From NCBI RefSeq assembly GCF_029855125.1, contig NZ_CP123229.1, positions 4,074,501 through 4,138,500 on the forward strand: a stretch of 64,000 nt of DNA, in the 5' to 3' direction. Source of the DNA: Methylocapsa sp. D3K7 (GTDB lineage: Bacteria; Pseudomonadota; Alphaproteobacteria; Rhizobiales; Beijerinckiaceae). Of this stretch, positions 37,591-46,566 are shown one piece after another (position 1 is the first letter of the stretch; every line of letters starts with the position of its first letter). Below the pieces are notes generated by a model. The model searched no databases. It saw only the letters and a list, made by a program, of their open reading frames with translations, and was not told the origin of the DNA. The position numbers and the translations under genes are program-made.

Positions 37591-38571
37591 CTAACCCCAT
37601 AATTCCCGGGCCGGAGGGTGAACGGTCGAGCCCGTATAGACGAGACCGCCAGGGCGGTCATGGGCCAGCAACAACGGACCATCAAGATCGACGAAACGCG
37701 CCTGACCGGTCAGCAAGAGAGCTGGCGCCATCGACAGCGAGCTGGCGACCATGCAGCCGATCATGAGTCCGAAGCCAAGGCTTTCCGCAAGTTTCATCAA
37801 GGCCAATGCCTCGGTCAGCCCCCCCGTTTTGTCGAGTTTGATGTTGATTGCATCATAGCGCTCGCGCAAGGCCTCGAGACCTTGCCGGTCGTGGACGCTT
37901 TCATCGGCGCAGACTGGCACAATATGTTGGATTTTGGCGAGCGGCGAGTCTTCGCCCGCGGGCAGCGGCTGCTCGATAAGGCCGACGCCCGCCTTGGCGC
38001 AGGCTTCAAAGTTGCGTTCGAGATCTGCCGCCGTCCACGCCTCATTGGCATCCACGATAAGCGCCGCGTTTGGGGCGGCGTCGCGTACAGCCGCGAGTCG
38101 TGCTGAATCGCCTTCACCCATCAATTTGATTTTGAGGAGAGGCCGCGCCTGTGCTCTTGCGGCCGCCGCCGCCATTTCAGGAGGACTCCCAGCGGAAATC
38201 GTAAAGGCGGTGGTGACGGGCACCGGGGGCGCGACGCCTGCGAGCACATAAGCCGCGACACCGCTTCGCTTGGCGTCGAAATCCCAGAGTGCGCAATCGA
38301 GCGCGTTGCGCGCGGCCCCTGGCGGCAGCAGGCTTTGCAGGAGGCTGCGGTCCGCGCCTGCCTCTATTTGCGCATGGACCGATGCAATTTGGGACAGGAC
38401 GGACTCGACCGTTTCGCCATAGCGCGCATAGGGAACACTTTCCCCGCGGCCGCGAAATGCTCCATCTTCGACGGTTGCCACGACGACGACAGCTTCGCTC
38501 TTCGCGCCGCGCGCAATCACGAATTTGCCGAGGATGGGCAAGCGTTCAACGGAGATGGTAAGCCTGGGCAT
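37591..38571 (-). CDS. Enolase-superfamily dipeptide epimerase
   Basis: Protein of 326 aa of the muconate-lactonising subgroup, closest in pattern to L-Ala-D/L-Glu epimerases that recycle peptidoglycan peptides. Catalytic Lys pair in LLKIKLMGEGD and INIKLDKTGG, metal ligands in IVDANEAW, EQPLP and CADES. The exact dipeptide cannot be read from sequence. It ends close to the AT-rich ntrY leader and is the first gene of its strand block after 38.6 kb. Confidence 0.85.
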   Translation of the reverse strand: MPRLTISVERLPILGKFVIARGAKSEAVVVVATVEDGAFRGRGESVPYARYGETVESVLSQIASVHAQIEAGADRSLLQSLLPPGAARNALDCALWDFDAKRSGVAAYVLAGVAPPVPVTTAFTISAGSPPEMAAAAARAQARPLLKIKLMGEGDSARLAAVRDAAPNAALIVDANEAWTAADLERNFEACAKAGVGLIEQPLPAGEDSPLAKIQHIVPVCADESVHDRQGLEALRERYDAINIKLDKTGGLTEALALMKLAESLGFGLMIGCMVASSLSMAPALLLTGQARFVDLDGPLLLAHDRPGGLVYTGSTVHPPARELWG

Positions 38572-38649
38572 GAGCCTAAATCGAACGAGTCTTGACAGAT
38601 GCGGATCCCGCCGCCGTCATCGCGGCGAAAAACCATCGATAACGTCAAG

Positions 38650-39903
38650 TTATGATGGCAGCAACCACCACACTCCCCATGCGGCCAAAATCATCAAAAC
38701 TAAACCCGGCACGACACGTAAAGCAAATGGCAATCCCCCTGTGTAGACGCATAAGACTGCCTTGGTGACCGTATTTGTGGACAGTGCAAGCAAAATGGGA
38801 ACCGCAGTTTCGGCGGGTGTCATCCTGCCGTCATTCGCCAATGTGGCCACCGAAATCGCCGCCGAATGGGTATCGGCGAATCCGGCGATCATCGCCGCCA
38901 CGGTGACACCGGCCGCGCCGAACCATGCGTCGGCGGCTTTTGAGATGAGCAAAATCAGCGTCAGCACCGTCGCGAAAATAAACGCCGACTTTACGCTAAA
39001 GGCGCGGCCTTGCTCGTCTGGCTTCTCCGCATTCTGGTGCATGGCGAGGAATGCGAAGGCAACCCCATTGAAGTCAGCGGCAGCGCCTGCAAAAGCGAGT
39101 GGCACGACAACAGCCCGCAAAACTTCGATGTTCGTTACGGCCAGCACCACGGCCAACTGAATGGCTGTCGCGAAGGTGGAGAAAATTGCCCCAGCCGCTG
39201 CTGGCCAAAGAAGTTCTGGCGTATTGGCCGCCCGCGCGCCCATGCTGGCGATTGTTGCCGTACTGGAAATGAAACCCGATGCAAATCCGGCGATCGGAAG
39301 GCCGAAACGGGTGCCGGCGAGCCGGACCGCGATGTGGCCGAGGGCACCGATGGCCATGACAAGGATGACGATGATCCAGATCGCGCGGGGATTGAGAGCG
39401 CCGAGAGGCCCCATTGGGTGATTTGGCAGGATTGGCAGCACAATCAAAGTGGCGGCGGCGAAGATCAATGCATCACGGATCTCATCTACGCTCAGCACCG
39501 AGCGTGCGAAATGGTGGAGTTCCGTGCGCGCATTCAGCAGGATCGCGATCACGACGGCAGTGGCGGCGGCGAGGCCTGGTCTGCTGACCGCAAGGCCGCC
39601 GAGCAACATGGTGCATATGAGAGCGGTTTCCGTCGTGAGACCAGGATCGAGGCCGCGCCCACGCCAATAAGCGAGCGCGATCATGACAAAAATGCCAGCC
39701 GTGGCGATGGCAAGCAGAGGCATGCCGCCAACGATGAAGCTGATTGCTCCGGCAAGCGATGCGAGGGTAAAGGTCCGAAGCCCAGCAGGAGAACGTTCAG
39801 GCCCTTCTCCCTTCCGGCGCTCGCGGTCCGTACCGATCAAAAGGCCAATGCCAAGCGCGACGGCGAGACTCAAGATCAAAGGATCAAGTCTAAACATTTG
39901 CAC
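38650..39903 (-). CDS. MgtC/SapB and DUF4010 membrane protein
   Basis: Hydrophobic protein of 417 aa, about 12 membrane segments. The N-terminal third (LAVALGIGLLIGTDRERRKGEG, GLRTFTLASLAGAI) is MgtC-like; the rest matches DUF4010 (ASGFISSTATIASMG, AGFADTHSAAISVATLA). The function is unknown; MgtC itself affects Mg2+ homeostasis and virulence. It lies 21 bp downstream of the VIT1/CCC1 gene, so the two may form a metal-related transcription unit. Confidence 0.85.
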   Translation of the reverse strand: MQMFRLDPLILSLAVALGIGLLIGTDRERRKGEGPERSPAGLRTFTLASLAGAISFIVGGMPLLAIATAGIFVMIALAYWRGRGLDPGLTTETALICTMLLGGLAVSRPGLAAATAVVIAILLNARTELHHFARSVLSVDEIRDALIFAAATLIVLPILPNHPMGPLGALNPRAIWIIVILVMAIGALGHIAVRLAGTRFGLPIAGFASGFISSTATIASMGARAANTPELLWPAAAGAIFSTFATAIQLAVVLAVTNIEVLRAVVVPLAFAGAAADFNGVAFAFLAMHQNAEKPDEQGRAFSVKSAFIFATVLTLILLISKAADAWFGAAGVTVAAMIAGFADTHSAAISVATLANDGRMTPAETAVPILLALSTNTVTKAVLCVYTGGLPFALRVVPGLVLMILAAWGVWWLLPS

Positions 39904-39924
39904 AAATTTGCGGCGGACGCGCGA

Positions 39925-40662
39925 TCACTTGCCGACCAGCCGCGCAATGGCAAAAGCGGCAGCGGCGGCGAGGGAGCCAATAGCCGCCGTCTGCAAGGCG
40001 CTGCGCAAGGGCGCGGCGCCGGTCAATTGCCCTTTCACGCCGCCAAAAATCAGGAGAGCCGCAAGGGTCAGCCCAATCGACACCGGAAGCGCACGGGAAA
40101 CCGTTGGCAGAAGGAAATAAGGCAAGAGCGGAATGAGACCGCCAACGACATAGGCACCGCCGATCGTCAAGGCGCTTTTGACGGCGCGGCCTGGCACCGG
40201 CTCTTCCAAACCAAGCTCGAAACGCATCATGAAATTGATCCAGCGGTCGGGATCGCGGGTCAGCGCGGCCGTCACAGTCTCTGCCAAGTCACGTTCGAGG
40301 CCATGCTCACGCAGGATCTGGCGGACTTCCGCTCGCTCGGTTTCAGGTACTAGCTTAATCTCCAATTTTTCGCGCTGGAACTCGGAGTGGTAATGTTCGA
40401 GATCCGTGCGCGCGGCGAGATAGCCGCCAAGCCCCATTGCCAGGCCGCCCGCCGCGACTTCGGCGAGTCCGGCGGTTATAATGATGGCTGTCGAGGACAC
40501 GGCCCCAGAAAGACCCGCCGCGAGGGCGAAGGGAACGGTAAGCCCATCCGCCATTCCAATGACGATGTCGCGGACGAGGGCCGAGGCAAGAAAGTGCTTT
40601 TCAATATGCGGTGTCGCCGGCATGGACCACCAGAAGTTGAACCCAGGGCGCGGCAACGCCAT
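39925..40662 (-). CDS. VIT1/CCC1-family metal transporter
   Basis: Membrane protein of 245 aa with the VIT1/CCC1 pattern: VRDIVIGMADGLTVPFALAAGLSGA in the first helix, AGGLAMGLGGYLAARTDLEHY, a cytoplasmic helical metal-binding-type loop, and three C-terminal helices. Relatives export or store Fe2+/Mn2+. An internal start at 40623 (MPATPHIEKHFLAS) is possible. Downstream of the copper-type operon on the same strand, separated from the second copC by 82 bp. Confidence 0.9.
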   Translation of the reverse strand: MALPRPGFNFWWSMPATPHIEKHFLASALVRDIVIGMADGLTVPFALAAGLSGAVSSTAIIITAGLAEVAAGGLAMGLGGYLAARTDLEHYHSEFQREKLEIKLVPETERAEVRQILREHGLERDLAETVTAALTRDPDRWINFMMRFELGLEEPVPGRAVKSALTIGGAYVVGGLIPLLPYFLLPTVSRALPVSIGLTLAALLIFGGVKGQLTGAAPLRSALQTAAIGSLAAAAAFAIARLVGK

Positions 40663-40744
40663 CTAAGTCCAGGATATAGCTAGTTAGCGCCCGGCAGCCT
40701 GCGCCGCAAGGTAGCGTTGCTGCAATGGACACCACATCGCTGAT

Positions 40745-41125
40745 TCAAGTGACCGTAAAATGAAAAGTTCCGGAGCTTGGACGCTCGCGGATAGAGACAA
40801 CGAGCCAGCTTACCCGATAGATACCGGGAGGCAGGAGGCGTCCAAGCTTAACGATCACAATCCGCTGGTCGGAAGGATCATTGACAGGCCTGCCAACCGG
40901 GATTGCCGCCCCGGTGGAAGCACTAACGCCAACTTTGGACAAGCCGCTAACCACGTCCAAGTCAAAATAGAGCCTGATCTCGCGTGGGGAGCCGCTGACG
41001 GTCAATCCGACGCCGGGGACCGCGTGGTCGAGGAGCGCCCCGCCCCTAAACCTCGCATGAGCCAGAGATGCCGGAGCGAAGGCGGCGACACTTCCGGCGG
41101 CGGCAATGAAGTAACGGCGATTCAC
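40745..41125 (-). CDS. CopC-like protein lacking the Asp-x-His copper ligands
   Basis: Protein of 126 aa with a Tat-like signal peptide (MNRRYFIAAAG), likely cleaved before HARF. The mature domain matches the CopC at 42263 closely (LLDHAVPGVGLTVSGSPREIRLYF, VNDPSDQ, SSGTFHFTVT). Where the other CopC has SVDTHP, this one has SIRERP, so the Asp and His of the Cu(II) site are both Arg, and a nearby WHV is WLV. It may no longer bind Cu(II) in the usual way. GTG start with AAAGGA 7 nt upstream. Last gene of the copper-type operon. Confidence 0.85.
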   Translation of the reverse strand: MNRRYFIAAAGSVAAFAPASLAHARFRGGALLDHAVPGVGLTVSGSPREIRLYFDLDVVSGLSKVGVSASTGAAIPVGRPVNDPSDQRIVIVKLGRLLPPGIYRVSWLVVSIRERPSSGTFHFTVT

Positions 41126-41210
41126 GTTTGTCCTTTAGGTTCGATCTCTTGACTCCGGATTAGCAGCTACGCCGCGCCGACACCTTCAAGCCAGCCGCCG
41201 CGGTCGATCT

Positions 41211-42146
41211 TCATTGCGGCGGCATAGTGATGCCAAGCATGGCCGAAGCACCGAGTACAAAGATACCAATCACCAATTCGAGAGTTATGCTGTTACGAAG
41301 CCAGACGATGGGTATCATTCCTTTCAAGGAAGCCGTGCGGAGCTTCGGCATCAAGATGAAACGATTGACGCAGGCAAAGGCGAGCATGGCCGCGACCAGC
41401 AATAATTTCTTGAACAGCATATCGCCATAGGCCGAGTCGAAAAGTTTGCCGATAGATCCATTGACGCGAAAAACTGCATTGGCGCCGCCGCTTGCGACAA
41501 GCAAGGAAACCGCCGTCATAGCCATGAGAGAGAAACGTGCCAAGATATCGAGAGCAGACTCGCGCGCCTCAGAAGAGCCGAAGCGGCGTTGTTCGATGAG
41601 TGCGAGAAGAAGTGGTGGAAGTCCGCCGACCCAGGCAGCCGCAGCGAGGGTATGGACGCCATACACCAAGATCATGATCACGCGGTAAAACCCTCGGCTA
41701 TCGGCTGAATGACCGAACCAGGATTGGGTAATCAAGAGTATGGCACCGATGATGAGGAGCACGAAGAACCACGTACGATTATGCCAGGGCAGGAATACGA
41801 TGACGATAGCAACCGCGAGCAGCGTCAATCGGACGAAGGACACCGTGCCGAACGGCGTTTCGAAAAAGAAAAGGCGCAGGTCCTCGGAATCAGTGACGCT
41901 ATGAACGTCGCTAGTCATATTGATCAAAAGGCAGCCGATCCAGGCGATCGCGGAAAGTGCAGCGATTGGCGCGGCGAAGCGCAGCAAAATAACGGTCGCG
42001 CGAAGGGTCCGGGGCAACCCGCCAGGACCGGCCGCAAACCGTTCGTTTCCCATGTAGAGCCAAAAGAACGAGGATCCGAACAACACAAAAACCGACGCGA
42101 ATTGGATCCAGCGTACGATAACCAGAGGCAGGAAAACCGTCAGCAT
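41211..42146 (-). CDS. copD: CopD family copper transport protein
   Basis: Membrane protein of 311 aa with about eight hydrophobic segments, the usual CopD layout: LVIVRWIQFASVFVLFGSSFFW, LTLLAVAIVIVFLP, VYGVHTLAAAAWVGGLPPLLLAL (conserved His and Gly) and a C-terminal helix ending in MPPQ. CopD works with CopC in copper uptake across the inner membrane. The start at 42146 (MLTVFLPLVIVRW) begins the first helix; a longer frame from 42221 adds hydrophilic residues. It sits between two copC genes. Confidence 0.9.
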   Translation of the reverse strand: MLTVFLPLVIVRWIQFASVFVLFGSSFFWLYMGNERFAAGPGGLPRTLRATVILLRFAAPIAALSAIAWIGCLLINMTSDVHSVTDSEDLRLFFFETPFGTVSFVRLTLLAVAIVIVFLPWHNRTWFFVLLIIGAILLITQSWFGHSADSRGFYRVIMILVYGVHTLAAAAWVGGLPPLLLALIEQRRFGSSEARESALDILARFSLMAMTAVSLLVASGGANAVFRVNGSIGKLFDSAYGDMLFKKLLLVAAMLAFACVNRFILMPKLRTASLKGMIPIVWLRNSITLELVIGIFVLGASAMLGITMPPQ

Positions 42147-42262
42147 TGTCGGCAATCCTTGTAAGAGCCGATGATTGACGTTGGTGCGAAATGACGGCCG
42201 GGCCTCGCCATTTCGCGACAAGCCCGGCTGGTCGGGTTGAATTGCGCCGCCTGGATATCAGT

Positions 42263-42628
42263 TCAGGTCACGGTGAAATGAAACGTGCCGGATGTCGGAT
42301 GTGTATCAACCGAGACCACGTGCCAGCTCACCGTATAGGTGCCGGGCCCCAGCGCACGTCCGAAATGCACGATCAAAACGCTTTGGTCTGACGGATCGTT
42401 GACAGCTTTGCTGGTCGGAATCTTACCCCCGGAGCCAACAACCTGGACGCCCGAAAAGGCAACCACCACGCCCTGGGTGAAGTAAAGTCTGAGTTCACGC
42501 GGGGAGCCGGAAACATCCATCCCGACACCAGGGACGGCATGATCGAGAAACGCATGAGCGAATGCGGTATCCGCGATGACAGACGAGACGAACCCTACCA
42601 CAAGTAGAAGCTTTATGAGACGCTGCAT
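42263..42628 (-). CDS. copC: Periplasmic copper-binding protein CopC
   Basis: Protein of 121 aa. Signal peptide ends at TAFA, leaving His25 as the mature first residue. The Cu(II) site of CopC proteins (N-terminal His plus Asp and His of a D-x-H motif) is complete: H25, D108 and H110 in SVDTHP. The fold segments SGSPRELRLYFTQGV and PTSGTFHFTVT are typical. The ATG at 42628 has a GAGGAGG box. It lies 10 bp downstream of the barrel-like gene and upstream of copD. Confidence 0.92.
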   Translation of the reverse strand: MQRLIKLLLVVGFVSSVIADTAFAHAFLDHAVPGVGMDVSGSPRELRLYFTQGVVVAFSGVQVVGSGGKIPTSKAVNDPSDQSVLIVHFGRALGPGTYTVSWHVVSVDTHPTSGTFHFTVT

Positions 42629-42638
42629 GGTTGCCTCC

Positions 42639-43655
42639 TCAGTACAGATTGTCACCCCGGGCCTGGCGCGGTCCGATGAGCGGCTTGCCAAGCGAATCCG
42701 GTAACATATCGTCCAAGAACAAATCCAGGATGGCGAGAGCGCCCACATGCCTCCCACTCGCCCGGTTAATTGGAATGGCTACAACGGCGCCGAGCTCAAA
42801 TGAAATGGGGCCTAGCCGTCCTAGGTAGTAGAGCCCTGGGCCATATATACCAGTGGTCTCATGCGTGCCTGGAACCGAATCAGGAATCGAGGGGCCAATG
42901 TTCGAAATGGGGGTCGAGAAAACAGCTTCGAAGGTGGGAATGAGGTGCCTAAAGAACTCCGGCACTTCATGCACGAAGGAATTCATGTAGAGCAGGCTAT
43001 ATTGCACCGTCGCACCGTAGGTCAAAAACGTGGGGCTCTGGTCGATCGAAAGCGCGCCGGTAGTGGGATCGATGTCAGTTATGCTGACCGGATGCGTGGA
43101 CCAAGTGTAATCGACCTCGCCAGTCAACGCGAAGGGCTTTAACCACTCGGCTTCGACATCACCAAAACCCTTGCCGATGAACCCTTTTGCCGTGAGTGAT
43201 GTGACGGTGTCGGCGCCAATGCTGGGATTGCCGGTTCTACCAAATTCGGAACTTCCCGCAACAGACACGATGAATTCATGCTCGTCGTTCTGGTAGGGAG
43301 TCCATTTCAACTGCGTTTCGATATTTTGCCATCCGGTCAGGCCGCCAATGCTCCCGTCCGGCCTCACCGTATTCACGAGGTGGGTGAGCGCACTTCCGAT
43401 TGTGAACGACAAATTGTAAGTGATTGTCTTTTGCCATTCGAATTCATAGTCGAACTCGTTAGAGTTATCCGGATTGGCGACATAAGCGAAAGAAGGGAGA
43501 GCCAGTTCGTCATTTACGCCGGGATCGTCAATTGTAAGTGTAGCTGGGAAGACCCGGTTGCCGACGACCGTGTGTGAGAGCGCCGGGCCGGCGCCGGCGA
43601 GAGTGGCCGCAGCGGCGAATGCGCCAGCGCACGCCAGGGAAGCTTTGTGAGACAT
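42639..43655 (-). CDS. Putative outer-membrane beta-barrel protein of a copper-type operon
   Basis: Protein of 338 aa, not confidently identified. A signal peptide (ACAGAFAAAATLAGAGPALS-H) leads into sequence rich in alternating hydrophobic strands and glycine/aromatic turns (FDYEFEWQKTITYNLSF, ALTGEVDYTWSTHPV, TYGATVQYSLLYM, GLYYLGRLGPISFELGAVVAIP). This looks like a small outer-membrane barrel, perhaps like MetA-pathway-type porins. The start at 43655 has GAGGA 7 nt upstream; the longer frame is rejected. Its place between a DUF2946-like gene and copC suggests copper passage across the outer membrane, an inference. Confidence 0.6.
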   Translation of the reverse strand: MSHKASLACAGAFAAAATLAGAGPALSHTVVGNRVFPATLTIDDPGVNDELALPSFAYVANPDNSNEFDYEFEWQKTITYNLSFTIGSALTHLVNTVRPDGSIGGLTGWQNIETQLKWTPYQNDEHEFIVSVAGSSEFGRTGNPSIGADTVTSLTAKGFIGKGFGDVEAEWLKPFALTGEVDYTWSTHPVSITDIDPTTGALSIDQSPTFLTYGATVQYSLLYMNSFVHEVPEFFRHLIPTFEAVFSTPISNIGPSIPDSVPGTHETTGIYGPGLYYLGRLGPISFELGAVVAIPINRASGRHVGALAILDLFLDDMLPDSLGKPLIGPRQARGDNLY

Positions 43656-43728
43656 AACAAATCCTCGATCTAAACAGAGGGGTAGCCGTGATCTGCCGCG
43701 AGAGGGCGGCGTCCGCAATGCTAGCTGG

Positions 43729-44136
43729 TCAGACCTGGATGGGTGGTGCGCGCGCCTGCCCATTATGGGTCACAGGCCGTGTGAAGGCGCCGAGATATAC
43801 GGGCAGGGCGATCGTTCTTAAATGCCGCGGTTGATCGGACGCGTATGCAAATTCCTGAGGCAGTATCGCGGCGGCGCTGTCCGCCAATGGGCAGCAAGGA
43901 CAATTGTCCTCTTGGCATGGCGGCGGGGAATCGTGCCCGGAGGAACCCGCATGGCCGTAATCTGTCGCGCAGCGAACCAATGCTTGTTCCAGGCCAGTGC
44001 TTGCGGATAGATGTCTGGACCCGCTGGCGGCCACGATGAAATGCGAGTCAGCAATCAACGCATGCCTGTGTTGAGCAAACACGAAGGATTGCGCGATGCA
44101 GGCAAACAGAATGAACCAACAGCGGACGGCACGCAC
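43729..44136 (-). CDS. DUF2946-like cysteine-rich secreted protein
   Basis: Protein of 135 aa if the GTG at 44136 (after GAGAGG) is used; a longer frame reaches 44202. A signal-peptide-like hydrophobic stretch (WFILFACIAQSFVFAQHRHA) is followed by His-rich and Cys-rich sequence, notably HDSPPPCQEDNCPCCPLAD, resembling DUF2946 proteins found beside copper and TonB genes. Metal binding by the CxxxxCxCC cluster is likely but unproven. First gene of the minus-strand copper operon. Confidence 0.65.
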   Translation of the reverse strand: MRAVRCWFILFACIAQSFVFAQHRHALIADSHFIVAASGSRHLSASTGLEQALVRCATDYGHAGSSGHDSPPPCQEDNCPCCPLADSAAAILPQEFAYASDQPRHLRTIALPVYLGAFTRPVTHNGQARAPPIQV

Positions 44137-44222
44137 CCATCCTCTCGCGGACTTACGCGATAATTCCCGGTGCCGGGGAGGTTGGGATAAGGCCGCGCGC
44201 ACGTGCTACACTTTCCGAACGA

Positions 44223-44242
44223 TGATAACGATTACATTATCA
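44223..44242. promoter_or_regulatory. Palindromic operator candidate upstream of the copper operon
   Basis: tgataa(n8)ttatca, perfect 6-bp arms, in the 372-bp divergent region 44137-44508 and about 85 bp before the DUF2946-like start. AT-rich surroundings fit a promoter. The spacer contains gattacat, similar in style to the site at 30132. No regulator gene is adjacent. The remainder of this intergenic region shows no gene. Confidence 0.4.
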
Positions 44243-44508
44243 AAAATGCGAGTGTTATCTTCCCGGAGTCAAGCAAGAATCATCTATTGTGCAGGTAACG
44301 CTCAGTGAAATACCGCGATTGTAGAGCCCCGTGACTTTCCCGCAACAAGACAAATGCAGGCTGCGAATTGACGACTGTAAGCATTTGATGCCCGCCGGGA
44401 TAGTTTTCATGAAATTGCCTCGACTTTGCCGCAAGCGGCTGTCAAACCCGCATCATTGATGTCGTTTTTGTTGCCAGGTCTTGTTAACATTGAGGCGGAG
44501 CTTACGCG

Positions 44509-45648
44509 ATGGATTTGCCGGACGGCCCGCAATTTTCTGCCCAGCATGTGGGTGACTCCGTGCGGCTTAGTCTCGGCGGCCAATGGACCGTGGACGCGTC
44601 GGCAGCGATCGAGGCCCGCGCCGATGGCCTTCTTAAGGAAAGCGCCGGGGCACGAAGAGTCATTTTTGATCTTGGCCGGATTGTCCGGCTTGACACGGCG
44701 GGGGCTTGGCTCATCGACCGGGCGCGTGATACGCTCGGCGCGTCCGGCATCGAGGCGACGCTTGAATCGATCCGCCCAGAATATGAAATCCTGCTGCGTG
44801 AAGCGCGTTACCGGGTGGTCGCCGTTCCGGCATCACCACATGGTTCTTATATCTTCCGGCTTCTCGCCGATATCGGCGAAACCGTGGTGTCCGCCGGCGG
44901 CGATCTGTACAAGGGCATTGGGTTTCTCGGCGAGGTCGTGGCGGCCATCGGAAGAAGCCTCGTCAACCCATCTCATTTCCGCGGAACTTCGCTCATCGTC
45001 CAAATGGAGAGTATCGCGCTTCGCGGCGCGCCGATTATTGCCCTGATTAATTTTCTGGCGGGCGCTATCATCGCGCAGCAGGGTATTTTCCAGTTGCGGA
45101 GGTTTGGTGCGACAATCTTCGTTGTCGACCTCATCGGCATTTTGGTCTTGCGTGAGCTCGGCGTTTTGTTGACCGCCATCATGATCTCTGGGCGGTCGGG
45201 CTCAGCGATCACAGCCGAACTTGGCTCGATGAAGCTCCAAGAGGAGATCGATGCTCTGACCGTCATGGGATTGCGGCCCGTTGACATATTGATCGTTCCC
45301 CGGATTCTGGCTCTCATCATTGGCCTTCCGCTCTTGACCTTCATTGCGGATATGTCCGGGATCTTCGGCGGCCTGTTGGTCGCTTGGGTGTATGACGGGA
45401 TCACACCGGCGAGATTTTTGACGGGACTGCAGACTGCGATCGGCTACCATAGTTTTTTCAGCGGGCTCATTAAAGCGCCCTTCATGGCGCTTATCATTGG
45501 TCTCATTGCTTGCGTGGAAGGTTTGGCTGTTGCCGGTTCGGCTGAATCGCTGGGACGCCGGGTTACGGCCTCGGTGGTGAAGTCGATTTTTATGGTTGTT
45601 GTGGCCGATGGGCTTTTTGCGATGTTCTTCGCCGGGATCGGATATTGA
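44509..45648 (+). CDS. MlaE-type lipid ABC permease with N-terminal STAS domain
   Basis: Inner-membrane permease of 379 aa. Residues about 1-115 form a STAS domain (VIFDLGRIVRLDTAGAWLID), the job done by separate MlaB in E. coli; the rest is the MlaE permease with about six membrane helices (GAIIAQQGIFQLRRFGA, VLRELGVLLTAIMISGRSGSAITAELGSM). It works with the next three genes to move phospholipids between membranes. It overlaps mlaF by 1 bp (TGATG). Confidence 0.92.
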   Translation: MDLPDGPQFSAQHVGDSVRLSLGGQWTVDASAAIEARADGLLKESAGARRVIFDLGRIVRLDTAGAWLIDRARDTLGASGIEATLESIRPEYEILLREARYRVVAVPASPHGSYIFRLLADIGETVVSAGGDLYKGIGFLGEVVAAIGRSLVNPSHFRGTSLIVQMESIALRGAPIIALINFLAGAIIAQQGIFQLRRFGATIFVVDLIGILVLRELGVLLTAIMISGRSGSAITAELGSMKLQEEIDALTVMGLRPVDILIVPRILALIIGLPLLTFIADMSGIFGGLLVAWVYDGITPARFLTGLQTAIGYHSFFSGLIKAPFMALIIGLIACVEGLAVAGSAESLGRRVTASVVKSIFMVVVADGLFAMFFAGIGY

Positions 45649-46529
45649 TGAAAGGGCAAGAAAAAAACGCCGCTGGCCGGGGCGCGCCGCCGGAGATCGT
45701 CATAAAGGTGCGCGATCTCGTGGTGGGTTTTGGCGATAAGCTTATCATGCAAGGCCTTGATCTTGATGTTTACAGAGGCGAAGTTTTGGGCTTCGTCGGC
45801 GGCTCCGGCACTGGAAAATCGGTTCTTACGCGGACGATTTTGGGGCTTATCCGGAAACGTAGCGGGCTCATCGAGATACTTGGCGCAGATCTCGACACGC
45901 TGTCGCCACGCGAATACGCCTCGATCGAGCGCCGCATCGGCGTAATGTTTCAACAAGGCGCGCTGTTTTCTGGTCTCACCGTTAAGCAGAACGTCGAAGT
46001 TCCTATGCGCGAACATTTGCAATTGTCACCGCGCCTTTCGGAGGAACTCGCGATGCTCAAGATCGGGCTCGCGGGCCTTGATCCAGACGCCGCCAACAAA
46101 TACCCGTCCGAACTCTCCGGCGGCATGATCAAACGGGCTGCCTTAGCGAGGGCCTTGGCGCTCGATCCAGAACTCGTGTTTCTCGATGAGCCGACTTCGG
46201 GCCTTGATCCTATCGGTGCAGCGGAATTCGACGAATTGATCGCCACAATGCAACGAACGCTTGGTCTCACCGTCTTCATGGTGACCCATGACCTCGACAG
46301 TCTCTTTTCGATCTGCGACAGGATTGCTGCGCTCGCAGATGGGAAAGTGGTTGCCGAAGGTCCGCTTTCCACGATGCTTGCCTCACAGCATCCGTGGGTT
46401 CACGCATATTTCCATGGCAAAAGGGCGCGTCTGGCGGACTCCGCTTCGGCGGGTCACTTCGGGAAAGCGGGCGCGGCGGCAGAAAACAATCAGACGGACG
46501 CATTGAATGACACTCCCAGCCCAACGTGA
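45648..46529 (+). CDS. MlaF-type lipid ABC transporter ATPase
   Basis: ATPase of 293 aa. Walker A GGSGTGKS, Q-loop MFQQGALFSG, signature LSGGMIKRAALARAL, Walker B LVFLDEPTSGLD and H-loop VTHD are all present. The C-terminal tail (about 255-293) is hydrophilic and not conserved. The ATG at 45648 overlaps the permease stop; the TTG one codon earlier is ignored. Drives the Mla-type transporter with the permease before it and the MCE protein after it. Confidence 0.93.
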   Translation: MKGQEKNAAGRGAPPEIVIKVRDLVVGFGDKLIMQGLDLDVYRGEVLGFVGGSGTGKSVLTRTILGLIRKRSGLIEILGADLDTLSPREYASIERRIGVMFQQGALFSGLTVKQNVEVPMREHLQLSPRLSEELAMLKIGLAGLDPDAANKYPSELSGGMIKRAALARALALDPELVFLDEPTSGLDPIGAAEFDELIATMQRTLGLTVFMVTHDLDSLFSICDRIAALADGKVVAEGPLSTMLASQHPWVHAYFHGKRARLADSASAGHFGKAGAAAENNQTDALNDTPSPT

Positions 46530-46566
46530 AGCGGGATTTATGTTCAAGAACAGCAGGCGAGGCTAG

